Assembly: GCA_013036095.1 (NCBI GenBank)
Contig: JAAXCW010000001.1
Location: 411,181-475,180, forward strand
Reading direction: 5' to 3'
From: Vulcanimicrobiota bacterium
Lineage (GTDB): Bacteria; Vulcanimicrobiota; Vulcanimicrobiia; Vulcanimicrobiales; Vulcanimicrobiaceae
DNA length: 64,000 nt
The notes beneath the pieces were generated by a model. The model had not been told where the DNA came from, ran no database searches, and saw only the letters and a list, made by a program, of their open reading frames with translations. Numbering within the stretch: the first letter of the stretch is position 1; every line of letters begins with the position of its first letter. Below are positions 24,069-31,834 of this stretch, piece after piece. The position numbers were made by a program, and so were the translations under genes.

Positions 24069-25610
24069 ATGGCGAAATCGCAGGCGCGCGCTTCGCACGC
24101 GCTCCTTGATCGCATGCGGGTGGCGGTCGACAATGGTCTTTTATCGGAAGCAGCAGACATCTTTGATCGAGATGCAAGCATCGCATCGGCCGATATGGGT
24201 CTTCTTCGGGCTCGGATCTACTTTAAAACGCGCGCATATTCCCAAGCGATCGAGTTTCTCAACGGCCAGAGGTTCCGCGACCTAACGCCGCGGCAGCAAG
24301 CGGAACGGTACGTGCTGCTGGCAAGCACCCACTCACAATCGAATCGCTTCGCGGAAGCCGACGAATACTTCGAACAGGCCGCAGCACTCGAGCCGAATTT
24401 GCTTCCCGACGAAGAATTGGCGTATTGGCGGGGCCGGCGTTACCTGGACGAGCGGCGCCTGAAAGAAGCCGCAGAGCAATTACGCAACGTGCGGAACGCA
24501 GCCGGCGAGAACGCGCGAATCCATGCAGACCTTCTGGAAAGCGGACTCCTGGCACAACAGCAGCGCTATCTCGACGCTGCGGTGCTGTTGATGCACCTTC
24601 TGGAATTCATGGACGGCCTAAAAGATCAGCACCGCGAAACCGAGGTCTGGACGCTGCACACATTGGCTGTGTATGCTCGCGAATTAGACGCGCCGAAAAT
24701 TCGCCGGTTCGTTCAATCACGCGTTAGCCGGCAACACTGGCCACCGGACCTCTCCGTCAACGAATTCCAAACCTTAAAAGCCGTGGCATGGTGCCATGCG
24801 CTCGACGGCGATTACTTCAACGCCTTTAGATATTTGAAGATGGCGGGCAACATCGCTCCGTCGCCACCCTGGCGAGCCATGACATTGCTCGATCGGGCTT
24901 ACCTCGCGCGCTGCGTAGGCGAGCCGCTCTGGTCTCGCTCGGAACTGGCCGAAGCCCAGACGCTGCTCGAGAGCATCTCGTGGCGCGAAACGAGCGATGA
25001 GGAGCGAGTCGCGTTACCCCTTGCCGCAGAGCTTCTCGCGCCGCTCGACAGCGGTCGCGCCGGTTCATACCTAACCACGTTTTTCGGTATGCGCGACGTC
25101 CTCAATCCGCAACTTCACTTTCGCTATGACGACCGCCTAAAGGCGCTAGCTGAATATGCTAACGCAATCGTTCAAATGCAGCTTGGCAATCGTAAGCCCG
25201 CGCTGACCGCGCTGCGCGAGGTGTGGAAACTCTACGACAGGATCGGTTACGACTGGCGCGCCGGCCGCAGCGCGCTACTGCTGTATGAGCTGACGGGCGA
25301 GGTACGTTGGCGTGATCGAGCGCGCGAAAAGCTCAAGAACTACGCCGGGAGTTGGCTTTACGACGAACTACGGGCGCTAGCCGCGCCCGACGCGCCTTTT
25401 CTTCACCCCGCCCAAAAACGCGTATACGACCTGCTCTTAGAAGGTAAATCCACCGAGCAAATCGCCAAAGTAACGGGTCGCAGTCCTTTTACGATCTCCA
25501 ATCACGTCAAGGCCGTCTTGCGAGCGTTTGGCGTTCCGAACCGGGCGGTGCTAATGGCGGAAGCAATGAAGCGCGGCCCTGAAACCAATCCGGGATCCCG
25601 GCGTAAATGA
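24069..25610 (+). CDS. TPR-domain transcriptional regulator with C-terminal LuxR HTH
   Basis: 513 residues. The N-terminal 400 or so are helical repeats of TPR type, such as RIYFKTRAYSQAIEFLNGQ and RFAEADEYFEQAAALEPN. The C-terminal about 60 residues are a LuxR/GerE HTH (KRVYDLLLEGKSTEQIAKV, then FTISNHVKAVLRAFGV). TPR domains in regulators often bind peptides or partner proteins; no ATPase or receiver domain is present. It follows the small lipoprotein gene and a 14-bp palindrome, its likely binding site. It converges on drmC, so it is not part of the DISARM operon, but its island location makes control of neighbours plausible. Confidence 0.8.
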   Translation: MAKSQARASHALLDRMRVAVDNGLLSEAADIFDRDASIASADMGLLRARIYFKTRAYSQAIEFLNGQRFRDLTPRQQAERYVLLASTHSQSNRFAEADEYFEQAAALEPNLLPDEELAYWRGRRYLDERRLKEAAEQLRNVRNAAGENARIHADLLESGLLAQQQRYLDAAVLLMHLLEFMDGLKDQHRETEVWTLHTLAVYARELDAPKIRRFVQSRVSRQHWPPDLSVNEFQTLKAVAWCHALDGDYFNAFRYLKMAGNIAPSPPWRAMTLLDRAYLARCVGEPLWSRSELAEAQTLLESISWRETSDEERVALPLAAELLAPLDSGRAGSYLTTFFGMRDVLNPQLHFRYDDRLKALAEYANAIVQMQLGNRKPALTALREVWKLYDRIGYDWRAGRSALLLYELTGEVRWRDRAREKLKNYAGSWLYDELRALAAPDAPFLHPAQKRVYDLLLEGKSTEQIAKVTGRSPFTISNHVKAVLRAFGVPNRAVLMAEAMKRGPETNPGSRRK

Positions 25611-25702
25611 AGAGCCTCCCAGATTGCGCTGGCACAAACCTGTAGCCAGTTATTAAGTCCGGTACGGCGCGGAAAAAACGAGGAGCGCTGCCGCTAAAGG
25701 CT

Positions 25703-26455
25703 TTAGCCGGCGGGATCCGCGGCCAGGCCGCCGAGCGAATTCCACAGCACCGAGTACCACGCGTGCAGATCGAGCAGCACATCTGGCTGAGTAACTAGCA
25801 TTCCCATCTCCGCCTGATCGCGCAAGCTGGAGCGCGTCAAATTCGCCGAACCAACATACGCTTGAACCTGGTCGGCAATCAGAACTTTTGCGTGAAAAGT
25901 CCACAGCTCGCCGCTCACTGCGCTGAACGGACCCCGAACGGCGGCTCCGTCGCGGTTCTCTCGCAGAGCGCGAAGAAGATCGGGATCGGCTTGCAACCGC
26001 TCGAGCGCTGACGTATCGCGGCAGAGCAGCTGTATGGCGCAGCCTCGCCGCCAGGCATAGCTCAGCTGGCGGAAAATCATTTCCGACGCCCGGTCAACAA
26101 ATGGAAACGCTAACCGAAGCGTCTTTTTTGCGTGGAGAATAACGCTGACCATGGCAGCCTCAGTGGAAACAAAACGCATTTGTTCGCTCTGGTTCATCCA
26201 GCGCGGGATTGTAACACACAACCGTGGGCGATCTCGATCACCGCGCCAGGCTAGCACGGCTCCGCGAATTTGGTGCAAGGCGCTCTCCATCTCGTCTTGA
26301 GGGACGCGCAAACGAACAAACGACGCAACTGCGGCTGCGGAGGGGTTGCTGGGCGGCGGCGCCTCGCCCTTGGCGGCCGCAGCCGCCTCGGTGAACAGCG
26401 GGATATTCCCCTCGAAAATGCTCGCGAGAAGACGAAGGTCCTCATCGCTTGTCAC
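25703..26455 (-). CDS. drmC: DISARM protein DrmC, phospholipase-D-family nuclease
   Basis: 250 residues from GTG 26455, whose GTGA overlaps the drmB stop; an in-frame ATG at 26515 would give 270. The C-terminal half holds one PLD/HKD motif, FHAKVLIADQVQAYVGSANLT (H-x-K-x4-D-x6-GS-x-N). The first half has only a degenerate copy, as in other short DISARM PLD proteins. In DISARM the nuclease subunit is conserved but not always essential. It is last in the drmE-A-B-C operon. A GCTAAAG-G-CTTTAGC palindrome at 25693-25707 overlaps its stop and may help end transcription between it and the convergent LuxR gene. Confidence 0.8.
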   Translation of the reverse strand: MTSDEDLRLLASIFEGNIPLFTEAAAAAKGEAPPPSNPSAAAVASFVRLRVPQDEMESALHQIRGAVLAWRGDRDRPRLCVTIPRWMNQSEQMRFVSTEAAMVSVILHAKKTLRLAFPFVDRASEMIFRQLSYAWRRGCAIQLLCRDTSALERLQADPDLLRALRENRDGAAVRGPFSAVSGELWTFHAKVLIADQVQAYVGSANLTRSSLRDQAEMGMLVTQPDVLLDLHAWYSVLWNSLGGLAADPAG

Positions 26456-28419
26456 GAAGCTACTGCGTCTTGCCCTTGGCCCGCGAAAAGCCCCGTAAAA
26501 TGCGTTGTGCCGCAAATTTTCGCCAAGTCATGTTGCGGCTGCAGAGCTCCGCCAAACAGCGCCGTTCTTGTCAGGCCCGCATTGAATTCTCGGCAGGTGA
26601 CCTCGGGAAGATACAAGCACCCATTGCACGCGCCGCCGTCCTTTAGGCTGCAGATTGGGTCAAACATGCACGGCGTTGGCTGGATGACTGCTTCAAGGGC
26701 GCGCTCAAGGCGCTGCTCAATAAAAGACGCCAGGCCACCAATATTAAACTCAGACTGCTGGTTAACATATAAGATAAGCCCGAGCGCAGCTGGCATTATG
26801 ATCTCAGACAAGGACGTTACGGAAAAACAACTTTCCAGGGCAAGCTGTTCAAGAAGCCTGTGCGCATACGAGTGAACCAGAGTGTACACAGAATAGAACA
26901 CGGGGTTCTCTGCAGGATCGTCAACCATGCACTGCCCGAGCAGCCACGCGCGAAACGTCTCTTCGCCTCCGGCTCGCACACCGCGATCTCCAATCAAACC
27001 ATTTTGCTCTAAGCAGCGCTTCACCGAAGCGGGAGAGAGTTCGAAGATAAGCGCTTCAGTAGTGCCAGATAATGTGTAAAATGGAACTTTGTCGCTGTTT
27101 CCACCGTAGACCGACGGGCGCTTCGGAAATGCCCGCAGCACTGGAGATATTTCCCCATACGCAGATCCCCGCGTGTAGCCGTAGGCGCAGCTGACGATCG
27201 GGAAATTTGAGAGCACCGTGATATCGCGAAGAGAGAAGCGCTCTAGGCTGCTGCGAACACTCGTCAGCTGCAAGGCGCTCAGGGCAGCCGAGCCGCCTCG
27301 GCTCCCAAGCACCCCAATTAAGCGCTCAATGTTTGACGCGCCGCGCAAGTGAACTGCGAGCGAGAGATCATGGACTTGCTTCTGCAGCTGCCAGGGCACA
27401 GTCGCGGAAGCGAGGTTGGGAACCAGCTCCTCGGCTCTTGACATAGCGGCTTGAAATGCGCCGACCCTCGAGCGCGCCTGCATGGGTCCAGGCGCGTGAG
27501 CCATCGCTTCGAGCAGCTGCCTGCGCTGCTCGTCGGAGATAGGAAGATTCTCGATCACGTTTTCCACAGAGCGCACTCCTGCCGAAGGATCTTTTTTTTC
27601 ATCGCTTCGGATCTCGGCAAGAACTTGAAGAAGCGGCTCCAGATCGTCGAAGTCGATCTGATATACGCCAAGGTAGTCCGCAAAAAAGAGTTGAGGGATA
27701 AAATCTGAGTATAAATTGAAAAGCCTGCCGAGATCACCTTGCGGCGGGTTAACGATGTCGACCGTTTGCGTCCGAAACACACTACCGGACCCAACCAGAA
27801 CTTGGTTTTTGCGCTTCTGCTTTGTTTCAAGCGGCACTCGAAGGAGCGTGTAGTAACAGCCCTTACCGCAAAAACCGGCAAACGCGCCTGCGTGCCACTC
27901 GCAGTTCTCGACGCCGCACGCCCATCTGCGGGCGGCGTGGCGCTCGAGGACAATAAACTGGTCTCCATGGATAGGGCAAAGCGGAACGCGAACTGCAGTC
28001 TCTTCGCCACAAGCGTGAATCTCGATAAATGGCAAGACCCGCAAGCGCCCGTTACATGCTGACCGCTGGCACTTACCCTCCTCCGAGCGCACTGTGCGCG
28101 TGTTGAAAACCGCCCTGCACTTTCGGCACTCAACCACCGGAAGAGTTTGGGTTACAATCTTGTCGCTTCTTACGAACTCAAACGCCGCGCTCTGCGCGTT
28201 TTCCAAGAACGGACGAAACGCTGCGTCGCGAAACTCCCACCGCGCAATCGTTCCGCGCAGCTGCTCTTGCAGGAATGTGCGCGTAAGATGCTCGACGCCG
28301 GCGGCTCGCACATCGTGCAGCCGCACAAGGACCGTTTCACCATCAATCGTCTCAACCGCTCCAGGCAAAAACCGGGTGAAAGCTTGGCTTCGGCTCACAA
28401 CCGCCTTGGGCTTATTCAT
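26452..28419 (-). CDS. drmB: DISARM protein DrmB (DUF1998 family)
   Basis: 655 residues from ATG 28419 (ATGAATAA overlap with the drmA stop); an upstream ATG at 28437 is also in frame. An N-terminal zinc-ribbon-like region has CRKCRAVF and CQRSACNG, with further Cys pairs in CPIHGDQ and CGVENC. The C-terminus has the DUF1998 signature: HSYAHRLLEQLA, then CMFDPICSLKDGGACNGCLY and TCREFNAGLTRTALFGG. In DISARM DrmB forms a DNA-loading complex with DrmA that engages unmodified or single-stranded phage DNA. Order and overlap with drmA and drmC support the assignment. Confidence 0.88.
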   Translation of the reverse strand: MNKPKAVVSRSQAFTRFLPGAVETIDGETVLVRLHDVRAAGVEHLTRTFLQEQLRGTIARWEFRDAAFRPFLENAQSAAFEFVRSDKIVTQTLPVVECRKCRAVFNTRTVRSEEGKCQRSACNGRLRVLPFIEIHACGEETAVRVPLCPIHGDQFIVLERHAARRWACGVENCEWHAGAFAGFCGKGCYYTLLRVPLETKQKRKNQVLVGSGSVFRTQTVDIVNPPQGDLGRLFNLYSDFIPQLFFADYLGVYQIDFDDLEPLLQVLAEIRSDEKKDPSAGVRSVENVIENLPISDEQRRQLLEAMAHAPGPMQARSRVGAFQAAMSRAEELVPNLASATVPWQLQKQVHDLSLAVHLRGASNIERLIGVLGSRGGSAALSALQLTSVRSSLERFSLRDITVLSNFPIVSCAYGYTRGSAYGEISPVLRAFPKRPSVYGGNSDKVPFYTLSGTTEALIFELSPASVKRCLEQNGLIGDRGVRAGGEETFRAWLLGQCMVDDPAENPVFYSVYTLVHSYAHRLLEQLALESCFSVTSLSEIIMPAALGLILYVNQQSEFNIGGLASFIEQRLERALEAVIQPTPCMFDPICSLKDGGACNGCLYLPEVTCREFNAGLTRTALFGGALQPQHDLAKICGTTHFTGLFAGQGQDAVAS

Positions 28420-31400
28420 CGTCAGCACCACCTTCATCGGAGAATATGCGGTCTTTTATTAGCACGTCGACAGGCGGCTCTACATCGCGCAAGCTTGTCA
28501 TGACGCGTGTACCAGAGTAATTAAGCGCTCGCGGAATCGAAGTGCCGCTCTCGACGGTTGAGATGTTCGTGTCGAGCTCGTCAAGGATTGTAACGAGATC
28601 TGCGCGCCAGTCGGAAGCCCGTGGATCCGATACGTTGTAGAACCCATCAAGATCTTCTTTAACGGCATCCTTGAAGTGCAAGCCGCCGATCACAAGCCGC
28701 TTGAGGGTTTGGACGTTGTCGATTTCGCGCGCATCGTCCAGGCTGATGCTGTTTGTCTTCCGAAGCTGGTCGACCGTGCGGTTGATGAGCGTTCCGGTGG
28801 CCAGGCCGGGCGCAGTGCGCTCTACGGCGTGCACCGCATACCGGTCGATCGGAACGCTCTCAACCATCTTGTCGATCGCTGCATGAACCTCGCGGAAGTT
28901 TCTGTAAAAGCTGCGGTCCCTGTACGTCGTCGATTTGAGCACGACAAAAACAATGCCCGGGTAAGTGCGCCCAGCCCGCGAGCTTGCCTGAATATACTCG
29001 GCAGTTGTACGCGGAAAGCTGTAAAAAATCATCGTGTTAAGCCGGTCGACGTCGACCCCGTGCGAAATCATCGACGTGGCAACCGCAAAATCAAGCTTCT
29101 CTTTGTCTGGCAGCCGTGAGCGGCTCGAGTTCATTCGCCTGAGCGCATCCTTGACTTCGTCCATAGTGCTGTCGCCCGTGAGCGACTCGATGCCGTAGGG
29201 CTGATCGCGGTTTCCTCGCAACAAGGCATCCCGAACCTGCTCGTCAACGCTTCGGCGGATGTTTTGGCCGTCGCGTTTCGAGTTTACGTATGCAACCGTC
29301 AGCTCGTGCCGGTCAATGAGCTCTTCGTAATCAGCATTTGGCATACCGCGAAGGGACGGGTAGTACTGTTCCATAGTATCGCGGCGGTTTCGTAAATCAC
29401 TGATTTCTTCGAAAATGAAGGTCGTTAAAGCCATCGTGGTGTCAAGGTGCGCAAGATTCGAAGGCTTGATGCCCACAAAGACGCGCTGCAGATCATCCGT
29501 TTCCCGAGCATAAAAGGTCTCGCGCAAAGACGGGCCTTCGCCCGGAAACCGCACAACCGGGGATTCGTAGAGGTGGTCGATTTGGTGCACCGCACCTTCA
29601 ATCGTCGCGGACGCAGCAAGCACCAGCGGCCTTTTCCCTGATGACTCCCCGCACAGGGACATGAGCAGCGACTCGTAGTGTGCGTCGAAACAGCCGAGCT
29701 GCTCATGGATGAGGTGCAGCTCGTCTTGGAATAGAATGCTTATGCCGCCATAAGATCCTTCGCCCGCGGGCCGCACGCGCCAGTCCGCGTGGCCGCATGC
29801 GCCAAACGCGCTTTTCAGGCACTTACCAAAAATGCCGTGCCCGTGCTTGGCGCACTTCCCGTCACCCTTGCCGACCAGAGTGCGAAAACCAGCCCTGAAG
29901 CCGATCGTAGCGAGTTTGTCCAGTGTGCCAACGAGCACGGTTGGAACCTGCGTGTATAGATCCTGATCAACTGTAAAAATGGGAAGAACCCGGCTGCAGG
30001 CGGCGCACTTGTGCCTCATTGTTAGAGCTTCGCGATCGCCGACAATCTCGACCGTGTTCTCGCGGCCGCAATAAAAACAGTCACCGACGAGCTTTAGGTG
30101 CTGGAACGCGAGGCGGCCTTCAGGATCGAGAAGCACGTCCATACCGCTAGGCGCGTGCTGCAGCTCGGACCTTAGCCGCTGAAAAAGTTTAGATGGGACA
30201 TCAACGTCATCCGGGATATAGCGAAGGTCGTTAGGACTGTTTCTTCGACCGCCAAAATATCCAAGAGTAAACGGTGCTCCGCCGAGGCCCGCGTTTGCCG
30301 CTGCCTCCCTTTCGCGAACTTCGTCAGCAGCGATTATGACGTCGACGTAGCGCTGCATTTGCTGAAATGTCAGCAGCCTGAGTGGAAACCGCATCCAGGC
30401 CGTCACGCCGTCCGAGCGCCCCGAAAGCCGCTCGAGAAACATCGCAAACACGGTGACCCCCATCACGGCCTCGGTCTTGCCGCCTCCAGTGGGGAACCAG
30501 AGCAAGTGCGCAAACTGGCCCTTCTCTTGCGAGCGCTCTACGACCGATGGGAGCACGCTTAGAATAAAGCAAAGCTGAAACAGGTACCAGCCGCTTATGG
30601 GCCTGGCACCGCTAGCCTTGCGCAGTGTGCTCATATACGCGAATGTTTCATTCATCAATATGAACGCTGTTTGAATTCTCGGGTTGTTGCGAATAAGCGC
30701 TATGGCTTCCCGAATGCGCTCGATCTCATCTAAGAAAACCGCGTGAAATGAAGCCGCAATCTGAAGATCTCCATCTGATTCGATGCCGAGCTCTCCTATG
30801 CGCAGCCGCTCTCGCCACGCGCGCTCATAATCAGTCATTGCGCGCTCGATTTCCGCGAAGACTTCCTCCAGCTGCGAAGTGAGGCGGTTAAATGAAAGGT
30901 CGTAATGCGACAGCGGCAGATACCTGCGCTGCTCATAAGATGGCGCGAAGCATGTCTCAAGCACGCCTGGCTCGGGAGAAACACTGTTGCAGTTCACACC
31001 TTGCACTACAACCGAGCGCCGGTAGCGATAATCTTTTAGCGGAGCGCGCTCAAGAGGAATTTCGCGCAATGAGTTCGGCGGCACGCAAACGCGCAAGCTG
31101 ACTCCGTAAAAGTTGCCGTCAAGCGCTCCCGGCGCGTCTTCCGTGTCGTTCTGCAAAAAAACTTGTATGCGCAGGCCGATTGGCGTCCGGGCTGCTTGAG
31201 CATATACGGCGGCCTTCCAGCGCTGCTGAGCTTTGCTTCCAGTAAAAACCGCCGCTTCATAAAGGGACGGCTCCCACCGCTCCAGCCGGTGCGGCTGCGG
31301 GGAGGAAAGATCGGCCTCCCTGAGAGCATTTGGCGGCGCAAGCACGAGCGTGGAAACGCGATCGAGCTCATCCACAAGCGCCGCTGTCGCCGACGGTACT

Positions 31401-31834
31401 TCTTGCGCTCCTTCGGATAAGCTGTTGGTTCGTAGCGAAAAAGAAATGCGAACTGGATGCCGCACATAGCGGAGTGGCGGCGCAAACTCTGCGACCGGGG
31501 CCGCTCGAGCGCCTAAAGTGTCAAACGGCTGGTAAGCTGCACCAAAGACATGAAGCGCTATATCAACGTGAATCTCCAAATCTTCGTCTGGTGCGCACAC
31601 AAAGTCCAGCCCGCACGACGGGGGACGGTAGATCTGGAACATCTTTTTTCGCTTGGCGTCTTCGTCGGGTCTCTGAGCGCAAAGCACACCGTTGAAAAAC
31701 ATGCGCTTCGGAGACGCATCGTCAATTACGGCGTGCTCAGGTGCAATGCCGGCGCCCTTTTCAAGAATCCGCTTTGCGAAATCGGCGACGAAGATCTCGT
31801 CATTAGGAAAACGCTTTCCGCTGGCGCTATTCAT
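28412..31834 (-). CDS. drmA: DISARM helicase DrmA
   Basis: 1140-residue SF2-type helicase. Walker A WFPTGGGKTEAVMG lies near residue 450, DEXH-type Walker B FQDELHLIHEQLG near 715, motif III LAASATIEGA, and the C-terminal helicase motifs ATSMISHGVDVDRL and YIQASSRAGRTYPG (V and VI) near 945-985. A Cys cluster between motifs (CFYCGRE, CAACS) resembles the zinc insert of DrmA relatives. Its start overlaps the drmE stop by 8 bp (ATGAATAG), the same type of junction as drmA-drmB. In DISARM, DrmA with DrmB binds DNA and moves along it to restrict phage. Confidence 0.9.
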   Translation of the reverse strand: MNSASGKRFPNDEIFVADFAKRILEKGAGIAPEHAVIDDASPKRMFFNGVLCAQRPDEDAKRKKMFQIYRPPSCGLDFVCAPDEDLEIHVDIALHVFGAAYQPFDTLGARAAPVAEFAPPLRYVRHPVRISFSLRTNSLSEGAQEVPSATAALVDELDRVSTLVLAPPNALREADLSSPQPHRLERWEPSLYEAAVFTGSKAQQRWKAAVYAQAARTPIGLRIQVFLQNDTEDAPGALDGNFYGVSLRVCVPPNSLREIPLERAPLKDYRYRRSVVVQGVNCNSVSPEPGVLETCFAPSYEQRRYLPLSHYDLSFNRLTSQLEEVFAEIERAMTDYERAWRERLRIGELGIESDGDLQIAASFHAVFLDEIERIREAIALIRNNPRIQTAFILMNETFAYMSTLRKASGARPISGWYLFQLCFILSVLPSVVERSQEKGQFAHLLWFPTGGGKTEAVMGVTVFAMFLERLSGRSDGVTAWMRFPLRLLTFQQMQRYVDVIIAADEVREREAAANAGLGGAPFTLGYFGGRRNSPNDLRYIPDDVDVPSKLFQRLRSELQHAPSGMDVLLDPEGRLAFQHLKLVGDCFYCGRENTVEIVGDREALTMRHKCAACSRVLPIFTVDQDLYTQVPTVLVGTLDKLATIGFRAGFRTLVGKGDGKCAKHGHGIFGKCLKSAFGACGHADWRVRPAGEGSYGGISILFQDELHLIHEQLGCFDAHYESLLMSLCGESSGKRPLVLAASATIEGAVHQIDHLYESPVVRFPGEGPSLRETFYARETDDLQRVFVGIKPSNLAHLDTTMALTTFIFEEISDLRNRRDTMEQYYPSLRGMPNADYEELIDRHELTVAYVNSKRDGQNIRRSVDEQVRDALLRGNRDQPYGIESLTGDSTMDEVKDALRRMNSSRSRLPDKEKLDFAVATSMISHGVDVDRLNTMIFYSFPRTTAEYIQASSRAGRTYPGIVFVVLKSTTYRDRSFYRNFREVHAAIDKMVESVPIDRYAVHAVERTAPGLATGTLINRTVDQLRKTNSISLDDAREIDNVQTLKRLVIGGLHFKDAVKEDLDGFYNVSDPRASDWRADLVTILDELDTNISTVESGTSIPRALNYSGTRVMTSLRDVEPPVDVLIKDRIFSDEGGADDE

